DNA of 7,170 nucleotides from assembly GCA_958421655.1 (NCBI GenBank), contig CATZMG010000084.1, positions 1 through 7,170 on the forward strand, written 5' to 3'. This document shows positions 1-5,321 of the stretch, one piece after another. The notes under the pieces are model-generated. The model was not told the DNA's origin. It made no database searches and saw nothing but the letters and a program-made list of their open reading frames with translations. Position 1 is the stretch's first letter, and each line of letters begins with the position of its first letter. The translations under genes and the position numbers were made by a program. This stretch comes from an uncultured Collinsella sp. (GTDB taxonomy: Bacteria; Actinomycetota; Coriobacteriia; Coriobacteriales; Coriobacteriaceae).

Positions 1-566
1 TCGGCGGCAGCTTCATCCTCGACAACTGCTTTGGCATTAACGCAAACGCGCTCGTCGCCGCTCTTGGCGTCGGCGGCATCGCCATCTCCCTGGGCTTTCA
101 GGACACGCTCTCAAACCTTATCGGCGGCATGCAGGTGACCTTTATGGGCATCATCAAGCCTGGCGACAACATCGAGGTCGGTGGTGTATCAGGCGTGGTC
201 CAGGACATCACCTGGCGCCACACGACCATCGAAGATGCCTGCGGGCAGACTATCATCGTCCCCAACTCCAACATCTCCAAGAACACGCTCGTGCATTTGA
301 TGCCCTTTGGGCGCGTAGCCGTCCCCGTCGCGGTGAAAGACCCCTCAAAATGGGCTTCGCTCGACGCACTGGCAGACGAGCTGACCAGCGCCACTAAAAC
401 GGCCGTCTCGCCCATCTCGGGTTTTGACAAGGAGCCGTATGTGCTCTTTAGCGAGATCGGCGACTTTGGCATTAAGGGCAAGATCATCTTTATCGTCAGC
501 GACGACAGCACTACTTTCACGGCAGCCGACGCCTGCATCCGCGCCATCGCCCCCATCATCGCCTAA
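1..566 (+). CDS. MscS-family mechanosensitive ion channel, C-terminal part (5' end outside window)
   Basis: Membrane channel that opens under membrane tension and releases small solutes during hypo-osmotic shock. The reading frame is open from base 3 and gives 187 residues before TAA; the start codon and first membrane helices lie upstream of the window. The first ~40 visible residues form the Gly/Ala-rich pore helix typical of MscS TM3 (ALVAALGVGGIAISLGFQD, then TLSNLIGG). The cytoplasmic beta domain follows, with IKPGDNIEVGGVSGVVQDI and TIIVPNSNISKNTLVH, matching the MscS pattern of a pore helix, a PGD-(I/V)-V loop and an IPN motif. The remaining ~85 residues fit the mixed alpha/beta C-terminal domain. 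No further membrane segment follows the pore helix, as expected for MscS. The stop codon abuts a strong palindrome. Family assignment is secure; the exact subfamily and ion preference cannot be told. Confidence 0.93.
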   Translation, partial: GGSFILDNCFGINANALVAALGVGGIAISLGFQDTLSNLIGGMQVTFMGIIKPGDNIEVGGVSGVVQDITWRHTTIEDACGQTIIVPNSNISKNTLVHLMPFGRVAVPVAVKDPSKWASLDALADELTSATKTAVSPISGFDKEPYVLFSEIGDFGIKGKIIFIVSDDSTTFTAADACIRAIAPIIA

Positions 567-603
567 ACCACCACAAAGGGGACGGGCACCTTTGTGGTGG
601 TTT
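565..603 (+). terminator. Palindromic hairpin at the 3' end of the mscS-like gene; terminator-like and repeat-like
   Basis: A perfect 15-bp inverted repeat (565-579 with 589-603) encloses a 9-nt loop and overlaps the last two bases of the TAA stop codon. The T run after the stem is short (601-603, part of the stem), so it is a weak classical terminator, but the stem itself is strong in either direction. The left arm and loop share the string ACCACCAYAAAGGGGAC with the palindrome at 3284-3321, so it is probably a copy of a dispersed repeat acting as a terminator. Confidence 0.7.
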
Positions 604-631
604 CGCATCGTGGTACCATGGTTCATATAGT
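602..631 (+). promoter_or_regulatory. Possible promoter of the ParB-like/BMP gene
   Basis: TTCGCA (602-607, 4/6 match to the -35 consensus) is followed after 18 bp by TATAGT (626-631, 5/6 match to the -10 consensus). Transcription would start near 638, leaving a leader of about 20 nt that carries AAGGGAG at 645-651. The stretch also holds small palindromes: GGTACC 612-617, ACCATGGT 615-622 and GTTTAAAC 633-640. The -10 box is good and the -35 box is weak, so this is tentative. Confidence 0.4.
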
Positions 632-658
632 TGTTTAAACGACTAAGGGAGCAACATT

Positions 659-2575
659 ATGGAAGAGGCCTATCGTCAAGCACGCAAGCGCGGCGAGCAA
701 GGACGTCGACGCGCCATTAGCCAAAGCGAGCATCCATACCTTACGGACCTCGATAGCTTGGTTGCTCAGCTCCCCTTAGGTCAGCGAGAGAATGTCGGCC
801 TGCGGGATATTCCGCTCGAAATGGTCGTCGGCACGGTCACCAAGGGCCGTCAGTCCGCCTTTTCGTGTAACTTTATGCCCCTGCTTCCGTTTAGCACCGA
901 GTTCGCCCGCAAGTGGTCCAACCTCTACGACATCCAGGTGACCGAGGGCTATCGCGACCCCGTCATCGTCACCGAGTTCATGCATCGGTTCTATGTCCAA
1001 GAAGGCAACAAACGCGTCAGTGTCCTCAAATTCCTAGACGCCCCGACGGTTTCGGCCAAGGTCACCCGTCTCTACCCCGGCACATGGGATTCCGTCGAAA
1101 GCCGCCTGTACGGCGAGTTCTGCGCGTTTTGGCGCGTCTGCCCCCTATACGAGATCGAGTTCTCGCGTGAGGGAAGCTACGAAACGCTCGCGAAGATGCT
1201 CGGTCAGAACCTTATCGAAAAATGGCCGCAGAAAAAGGTCGACTACCTGCGCCACACTTTCCTGCTCTTTAAGCGTGCCTACCTTCGCGCAGGCGGCGAT
1301 CACCTGGACATTACGCCCGCCGACGCCATGCTCGTCTACCTCAATGTGTACAACCAGGACCGCCTGCTGGATACGCCAACGGATATCGTCGTAAACCGCC
1401 TGTGCAAGATCTGGCGCGAGCTGGTCATTGCCGGCAAAAATGACGAGGACAAGGTCGATCTTGTCGAAGCACCGAGCGTCGACGAGGAGGAGACGCCCGC
1501 CAAGTCCACCTCTGGCGTGCTCAACTTCTTTATGGGCAAGACCGTCTACTCGACGGCCAACCCCCTGCGCATCGCCTTTATCCATGAGTTCCCCTGTGCG
1601 ACGTCGAGCTGGGACAGCCTGCACGACCAAGGGCGTCAGTATCTCGATGAGCACTTTGGCGGTATCGTGCGCACCGAGGCGTTCGAGGACTGTCACGATC
1701 CGGATGTGTTCTACGCCGCCGTGGAAACGGCTGTCAAACATGGAGCAAACGTCATCTTCTCGACCTCGCACCGCCTGATGGAATACACGCTCAGGGCTGC
1801 CGTTGAGTATCCCCGGGTTCGGTTCCTCAACTGCTCTATCGGCCTTCCCCATCAAAGCGTCCGTTCGTACTTTGGCAAGATGTACGAGGCCAAGTTTCTG
1901 CTGGGCGCCCTTGCGGCCAGCATGGCGGACAACCACCGCATCGGTTACCACGCGTCGGTCTTCGCCTCGGGCGCACTCAGCGAGATCAACGCCTTTGCGA
2001 TTGGCGCCTCGCTGCTCGACCCGCGCGCGCAGGTCATCCTCACCTGGGGCGATGTTCCCGCCGGTGGTCTTGCCGAAGCCATGTGCCGCGAAGGCGTAAG
2101 CGTCATGACCGGCGCTGACATGTCAAAGTCGCTCGAAGACCCAACGGCCTACGGGCTTCACCGCTTGGTCGACGGCAAAGTCACCGGCATCGCCATGCCC
2201 GTATGGAACTGGGGCCGTTACTACGAGCTCATCGTTCGCAGCCTTCTTCACGGCACGTGGGACGAGACCAGCGACGACAACCAAGTGCGCGCTGTCAACT
2301 ACTGGTATGGCATGAGCTCCGGCGTTATCGACATCCGTTACGCTCCGGGCCTACCCTACCAAACGCGCAAACTCGTGCAGTTGCTCCGCAACGGCATTGT
2401 TGTGGGATCCATCAACCCCTTTGGCGGCGAGCTCCACAGCCAGAACGGCGTGGTACAGATCGAAGGCTTCCCTCCGCTGCCGAGCACGCAGATTGTCGAG
2501 ATGAATTGGCTGGCGGACAACGTGGTAGGCACCATTCCGCAGCTCGACGATGAGCCGAAAGTCCCTGCCCTATGA
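659..2575 (+). CDS. Cytoplasmic ParB-like / BMP-family (PBP1-type ligand-binding) fusion protein
   Basis: A 638-residue protein of unproven function. Residues ~45-135 resemble a ParB/Srx-type N-terminal domain: DPVIVTEF, then FYVQEGNKRVSVLKFL at 111-126, in place of the ParB pattern V-(D/E)-G-x-x-R-x-x-A. Residues ~136-260 are alpha-rich and ~262-300 form an acidic linker. Residues ~301-540 match the BMP (basic membrane lipoprotein, PF02608) fold of nucleoside-binding proteins: NPLRIAFIHE, HDQGRQYLDEHFGG, ANVIFSTSHRLMEYTL, YFGKMYEAKFLLGALAA, RIGYHA, EINAFAIGA and MPVWNWGRYY. BMP proteins are normally secreted lipoproteins. This one has no signal peptide or lipobox and begins with a charged Arg/Lys-rich stretch, so it should be cytoplasmic and no transporter genes adjoin it. 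The start is supported by AAGGGAG seven bases upstream. The stop overlaps the next start (ATGA). Automated annotation would call it an ABC transporter substrate-binding protein; a nucleoside-like sensor is more likely, by inference. Confidence 0.85.
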   Translation: MEEAYRQARKRGEQGRRRAISQSEHPYLTDLDSLVAQLPLGQRENVGLRDIPLEMVVGTVTKGRQSAFSCNFMPLLPFSTEFARKWSNLYDIQVTEGYRDPVIVTEFMHRFYVQEGNKRVSVLKFLDAPTVSAKVTRLYPGTWDSVESRLYGEFCAFWRVCPLYEIEFSREGSYETLAKMLGQNLIEKWPQKKVDYLRHTFLLFKRAYLRAGGDHLDITPADAMLVYLNVYNQDRLLDTPTDIVVNRLCKIWRELVIAGKNDEDKVDLVEAPSVDEEETPAKSTSGVLNFFMGKTVYSTANPLRIAFIHEFPCATSSWDSLHDQGRQYLDEHFGGIVRTEAFEDCHDPDVFYAAVETAVKHGANVIFSTSHRLMEYTLRAAVEYPRVRFLNCSIGLPHQSVRSYFGKMYEAKFLLGALAASMADNHRIGYHASVFASGALSEINAFAIGASLLDPRAQVILTWGDVPAGGLAEAMCREGVSVMTGADMSKSLEDPTAYGLHRLVDGKVTGIAMPVWNWGRYYELIVRSLLHGTWDETSDDNQVRAVNYWYGMSSGVIDIRYAPGLPYQTRKLVQLLRNGIVVGSINPFGGELHSQNGVVQIEGFPPLPSTQIVEMNWLADNVVGTIPQLDDEPKVPAL

Positions 2576-3282
2576 AAATCCTTGCCATAGCCGATACCGA
2601 AGAACGATGCCTTTGGGAGTGCTTTCGCAAGGAACGCTTTGAGGGAGTCGACCTGATTTTGTCCGCCGGCGATCTGGACCCGGACTATCTTGAGTTTTTG
2701 GTTACGGTCATCAACAAACCGCTCATCTACGTGCGCGGCAATCACGATGACCGCTACGCACGTCATGCACCGGGTGGATGTATCTGCGTAGAGGACAGCG
2801 TGTACACGTACCGAGGGATTCGCATTGCAGGCCTTGGCGGGTCCATGCGTTATCGCGACGGCGCCAACATGTACACCGAACGCGAGATGTCCAAGCGCAT
2901 GCGTAAGCTGTCGCGTAAGGTTAGGATGGTCGGCGGGTGCGACATTCTGCTTACCCATGCACCCGCCGCCGGTATGGGTGATCTGGACGATCTGCCGCAT
3001 CGAGGATTCGAGTGTTTTAACACAGCACTCGAATCCTGGAATCCCGACTACATGGTGCACGGGCATGTGCACCAAAGCTACGGTTGCGATTTTCAGCGCG
3101 AGCGTCAGCATGTGTGTGGAACGACGATCATCAACGCCTGCGGCTATACGCAGTTTGAGCTCGACCAGACGCACTACCCCATCCGCGGCTGGCAAGCAGC
3201 TTGGCTCAACTCACAAACCATGCGCCGCGAGCTCAAACGCCACGAAGCCATCGAGTCCTCAACAGCCAGAACACCCTGGTAA
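2572..3282 (+). CDS. Calcineurin-like metallophosphoesterase, variant first metal motif
   Basis: A 236-residue, probably cytoplasmic hydrolase of phosphomono- or diesters using two metal ions; the substrate is unknown. Visible motifs in order: D8-T-E10 near the N terminus where most relatives have DxH; SAGDLD (metal-bridging D34); YVRGNHDD (N57, H58); LLTHAP (H129); and MVHGHVHQSY (H165, H167). The conserved GIRIAGLGGSMRYR segment lies at ~82-95. All other ligands of the fold are present, so D-x-E looks like a subfamily trait rather than decay. I recall similar Firmicutes proteins beginning LADEE. There is no signal peptide or membrane helix. Translation is probably coupled: ATG overlaps the upstream TGA by four bases and no good Shine-Dalgarno precedes it. 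The close link suggests it acts with the BMP-like protein, perhaps on a nucleotide ligand. An alternative reading is a general phosphatase that merely shares a transcript. Confidence 0.9.
   Translation: MKILAIADTEERCLWECFRKERFEGVDLILSAGDLDPDYLEFLVTVINKPLIYVRGNHDDRYARHAPGGCICVEDSVYTYRGIRIAGLGGSMRYRDGANMYTEREMSKRMRKLSRKVRMVGGCDILLTHAPAAGMGDLDDLPHRGFECFNTALESWNPDYMVHGHVHQSYGCDFQRERQHVCGTTIINACGYTQFELDQTHYPIRGWQAAWLNSQTMRRELKRHEAIESSTARTPW
3003..3037. repeat. 12-bp perfect inverted repeat inside the metallophosphoesterase gene
   Basis: AGGATTCGAGTG at 3003-3014 is the exact reverse complement of CACTCGAATCCT at 3026-3037, with an 11-bp spacer. It lies fully inside the coding region, over the codons for residues ~144-156. 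A second, smaller palindrome (GTGTT 3012-3016 with AACAC 3019-3023) nests in it and competes for the same bases. Its role, if any, is unknown. Confidence 0.8.
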
Positions 3283-3283
3283 C

Positions 3284-3321
3284 CACCATAAAGGGGACAC
3301 GGTCCCCTTTATGGTGCTTTT
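3284..3321 (+). terminator. Rho-independent terminator of the BMP-like/metallophosphoesterase unit
   Basis: A perfect 15-bp stem (3284-3298 with 3302-3316) with a 3-nt ACG loop is followed by TTTT at 3318-3321. It begins two bases after the TAA stop codon. It shares the ACCACCAYAAAGGGGAC left arm with the palindrome at 565-603, although the loop and inner right arm differ. Confidence 0.8.
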
Positions 3322-3332
3322 GACGCGATAGC

Positions 3333-3371
3333 AAGAAACCCGGTCCTGCACAAGGCAGAACCGGGTTTCTT
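3333..3371 (-). terminator. Terminator of the rplK-rplA transcript (possibly bidirectional)
   Basis: A 12-bp perfect stem (AAGAAACCCGGT 3333-3344 with ACCGGGTTTCTT 3360-3371) continues after one mismatch into a 4-bp inner stem (3346-3349 with 3355-3358) around the loop ACAAG. It lies 36 bp beyond the rplA stop on the - strand. The + strand end reads TTTCTTT, so it may also back up termination of the convergent metallophosphoesterase transcript. Confidence 0.82.
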
Positions 3372-3407
3372 TAGCAATGCTTGCTGTACTCAGGCAGTAA
3401 CTAGCAG

Positions 3408-4115
3408 TTACTCAGCCAGGAAGTCACGCTGGACAGCGGGATCGACCTTGACGCCAGGGCCCATGGTGGAAGACACGGAGATGGACTTGACGTACTTGCC
3501 CTTAGCAGAAGAGGGCTTGACGCGCAGAATCTCGGTGTACAGGGCAGCGTAGTTCTCGACGAGCTGCTGCTCAGAGAAGGACTTCTTGCCCAGGGGCACG
3601 TGGCAGATGCCGTAGCGGTCGGCGCGGTACTCAACGCGGCCAGCCTTGAGCTCGGAGACCATCTTGGCGACGTCCATGGTCACGGTGCCGAGCTTGGGGT
3701 TCGGCATGAGGCCACGGGGACCAAGGATCTTACCGATGCGGCCAACCTTGGCCATCATGTTCGGCGTAGCGATAGCGGCGTCGAAGTTGATCTCGCCCTT
3801 CTGAATCTGGGCGACGAGCTCGTCGGAACCGATGATGTCGGCGCCGGCAGCCTCAGCCTCACGGGCCTTCTCGCCCTCGGCGAAGACGGCAACACGAACG
3901 GTCTTGCCGGTGCCGTGGGGCAGGGAGATGGAACCACGGATGTTCTGGTCAGCCTTACGAGTATCGATGCCCAGACGGAAGTGAGCCTCGACGGTCTCGT
4001 CGAACTTTGCAGTGTCGAGCTCCTTGATGAGCTTGGCAGCCTGAAGGGGGGTGTAGAGCGTGGCGCGGTCGATCTTCTCGGCAGCGGCGTTATAGCTCTT
4101 ACCATGCTTAGCCAT
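3408..4115 (-). CDS. rplA: 50S ribosomal protein L1
   Basis: L1 binds the mobile L1 stalk of 23S rRNA, helps release deacylated tRNA from the E site, and in many bacteria represses its own mRNA. The 235 residues match the usual length. The sequence begins MAKHGKSYNAA and carries PHGTGKTVRVAVF, the signature KILGPRGLMPNPKLGT and a C-terminal SISVSSTMGPGVKVD. An in-frame ATG lies two codons upstream (4121), but CAGGAGGT ends only about two bases before it and about eight bases before the ATG at 4115, so the latter is chosen. It is the last gene of the secE-nusG-rplK-rplA cluster, 117 nt after rplK. The intergenic RNA contains a candidate L1-binding fold touching the Shine-Dalgarno. rplJ and rplL do not follow; a terminator does. 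Confidence 0.98.
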   Translation of the reverse strand: MAKHGKSYNAAAEKIDRATLYTPLQAAKLIKELDTAKFDETVEAHFRLGIDTRKADQNIRGSISLPHGTGKTVRVAVFAEGEKAREAEAAGADIIGSDELVAQIQKGEINFDAAIATPNMMAKVGRIGKILGPRGLMPNPKLGTVTMDVAKMVSELKAGRVEYRADRYGICHVPLGKKSFSEQQLVENYAALYTEILRVKPSSAKGKYVKSISVSSTMGPGVKVDPAVQRDFLAE

Positions 4116-4122
4116 GTGCATT

Positions 4123-4129
4123 ACCTCCT
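4123..4129 (-). promoter_or_regulatory. Ribosome binding site that fixes the rplA start
   Basis: On the - strand AGGAGGT is a near-perfect Shine-Dalgarno. Its spacing of about 8 nt to the ATG at 4115 is normal, whereas the ATG at 4121 would be only about 2 nt away. The first base of the motif (4129) is also the last base of the outer stem of the candidate L1-binding hairpin. Confidence 0.85.
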
Positions 4130-4158
4130 GTGGTTAAACGGGCGTGAGCCCTCCCACA
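4129..4158 (-). promoter_or_regulatory. Candidate L1 autoregulatory RNA element before rplA
   Basis: The - strand RNA can form an outer stem UGUGG/CCACA (4154-4158 with 4129-4133), an asymmetric internal loop (GA on the 5' side, GUUUAA on the 3' side) and an inner stem GGGC/GCCC (4148-4151 with 4140-4143) closed by UCAC. Known L1 targets in 23S rRNA and L1-regulated mRNAs have the same layout: stem, GAG on the 5' side, short inner stem, longer A-rich 3' loop, outer stem. The outer 5' strand here even reads GUGGGAG, as in 23S rRNA. The 3' loop is not a close match to the known GAUGAAA-like sequence, so the call is tentative. Confidence 0.45.
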
Positions 4159-4165
4159 TCGTATC

Positions 4166-4183
4166 GTGTGCCCTATTGCACAC
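4166..4183 (-). other. Small hairpin in the rplK-rplA intergenic RNA
   Basis: GTGTGC (4166-4171) pairs perfectly with GCACAC (4178-4183) around a 6-nt loop. It sits between two near-identical direct repeats (4134-4144 and 4185-4195, one difference in 11). No T run follows, so it is unlikely to be a terminator. It may be part of a larger structured leader of rplA. Confidence 0.5.
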
Positions 4184-4232
4184 ATTTAACGGGCGCCCCG
4201 GTCGGAGCACCCGCCGTTACCATAAGAAATCG

Positions 4233-4661
4233 CTACTCAGCGATGGTGACGCCCATGGAACGGGCGGTACCGGCGATGATCTTCTTGGCGGCGTCAATGT
4301 CGTTGGCATTGAGGTCCGGCATCTTGATCTCGGCGATCTTGGTGAGCTGCTCCTGGGAGAGCTGACCAACCTTGTCAGCCTGGGGCTTAGCGGAACCAGA
4401 CTTGAGGTTCAGCTCCTTCTTGATAAGGTGAGCCGCCGGCGGGGTCTTGGTGATGAAGGAGAAGGACTTGTCCTCGTAGACAGAGATCTCAACGGGGATG
4501 ATGTCACCCTTCTTGTCCTGCGTCTCGGCGTTAAAGGCCTGGCAGAACTGCATGATGTTCACGCCAGCAGCGCCCAGGGCGGGGCCGACGGGAGGAGCGG
4601 GGTTTGCTGCACCAGCAGGAATCTGGAGCTTAATGACGTTGGCAACCTTCTTCTCAGCCAT
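4233..4661 (-). CDS. rplK: 50S ribosomal protein L11
   Basis: L11 forms the base of the L7/L12 stalk with the GTPase-associated region of 23S rRNA; it assists elongation-factor function and is needed for RelA-type sensing of uncharged tRNA. The 142 residues match the family length (~141). Visible features: N-terminal domain with IPAGAANPAPPVGPALG, GVNIMQFCQAFN, IPVEISVYEDKSF and KTPPAAHLI; C-terminal domain ending in GTARSMGVTIAE. The conserved prolines of the PAPPVGP loop, part of the thiopeptide (thiostrepton) binding region, are present. Of two in-frame ATGs (4667 and 4661) the second is chosen: AAAGGA lies directly against the first, but six bases before the second, and the protein then starts with the normal MAEKK. 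It lies 120 nt after nusG and 117 nt before rplA; no convincing separate promoter was found. Confidence 0.98.
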   Translation of the reverse strand: MAEKKVANVIKLQIPAGAANPAPPVGPALGAAGVNIMQFCQAFNAETQDKKGDIIPVEISVYEDKSFSFITKTPPAAHLIKKELNLKSGSAKPQADKVGQLSQEQLTKIAEIKMPDLNANDIDAAKKIIAGTARSMGVTIAE

Positions 4662-4667
4662 GGTCAT

Positions 4668-4673
4668 TCCTTT
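4668..4673 (-). promoter_or_regulatory. Ribosome binding site that decides the rplK start
   Basis: AAAGGA on the - strand directly touches the ATG at 4667 (zero spacing) but has a workable 6-nt spacing to the ATG at 4661, which therefore is the likely start. Confidence 0.7.
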
Positions 4674-4781
4674 CGAATCACGAGTGTGAAGTACTTGCTA
4701 TATCGTAAGCACGCACGTGTTAGAAGCACTCCTGAGATGAGCAGTCACAGAAGAAGCACGCTCGCGCGAACGGACGAAAAC

Positions 4782-5318
4782 TTAAGCGATGACAGCGACC
4801 TGGTTAAAGTCGAGCTCGACCGGCGTCTCGCGGCCAAAGATCATCAGCGTGACCTTGAGCTTGCCAGCCTCGGTGTTAACCTCGGAGACCTTGCCATCAA
4901 AGTCGGTAAGCGGGCCATCGGTGACGCGGACGGACGTACCGACCTCAATATCAACCGAGGTGCGCTTGGGCGAATCGCCCTTACCGGGACGACGAGTCAT
5001 CTTGTTGTACTCGTCGCGGGAAAGCGGAGCGGGCTTGCCGTTGCCGCCTAGGAAACCGGTGACGCCAGGCGTGTTACGAACACACGTCCAAGCATCGTCA
5101 TCCATCTCCATGCGGACCAGGACATAACCCGGGAAGATCTTGGAATCCTTGGTCTCACGCTTGCCACCCTCTTTAATCTCGGTGACGCGCTCCATAGGAA
5201 TCTCGATATCAAAGATACGGTCCTGCATGCCCATAGTCTCGATGCGATGCTCGAGATCGGACTTAACGCGGTTCTCGTATCCAGAGTAAGTGTGAACGAC
5301 GTACCAACGCTTAGACAT
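4782..5318 (-). CDS. nusG: Transcription termination/antitermination factor NusG
   Basis: NusG binds RNA polymerase across the DNA cleft, modulates pausing and, depending on the organism, links it to Rho or the ribosome. The protein has 178 residues, close to the E. coli length. The NGN domain (1 to ~110) starts MSKRWYVVHTYSGYE and carries the conserved IFPGYVLVRM (61-70) and VRNTPGVTGFLGG (80-92). The KOW domain (~125-178) carries GTSVRVTDGPLTDFDGKV. A short charged linker lies between (about 105-122). The gene starts three bases after the secE stop; GAGGGG at the end of secE is its Shine-Dalgarno with ~7-nt spacing, so the two are surely cotranscribed and probably translationally coupled. 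No inserted domain is present, unlike in some actinobacteria that carry long N-terminal extensions. Confidence 0.98.
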   Translation of the reverse strand: MSKRWYVVHTYSGYENRVKSDLEHRIETMGMQDRIFDIEIPMERVTEIKEGGKRETKDSKIFPGYVLVRMEMDDDAWTCVRNTPGVTGFLGGNGKPAPLSRDEYNKMTRRPGKGDSPKRTSVDIEVGTSVRVTDGPLTDFDGKVSEVNTEAGKLKVTLMIFGRETPVELDFNQVAVIA

Positions 5319-5321
5319 GGT

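Noticed and set aside
1145..1951. A 268-codon open frame on the - strand inside the BMP-like gene
   Set aside because: Antisense shadow of a protein with clear family motifs on the + strand; no domain and no convincing ribosome binding site.
2356..3195. A 279-codon open frame on the - strand over the BMP-like gene end and the metallophosphoesterase
   Set aside because: It spans two genuine + strand genes and shows no family motifs, so it is a shadow frame.
3373..3412. Two further small hairpins (AGCAA/TTGCT and AGTAACT/AGTTACT) at the rplA end
   Set aside because: Stems of 5-7 bp without a T run next to a much better terminator; one overlaps the rplA stop codon. Not enough to call separate elements.
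4668..4781. A promoter or L1-binding leader in the nusG-rplK spacer
   Set aside because: TACGAT and TATAGC resemble -10 boxes but lack a fitting -35 box, and no stem with the L1-type asymmetric loop could be drawn.
3600..5051. A 483-codon open frame on the + strand opposite rplA, rplK and nusG
   Set aside because: It runs antisense through three certain ribosomal/transcription genes and their spacers, has a repetitive Leu/Gly/Asp/Val composition typical of antisense frames of high-GC genes, and has no recognisable domain or supporting start signal.
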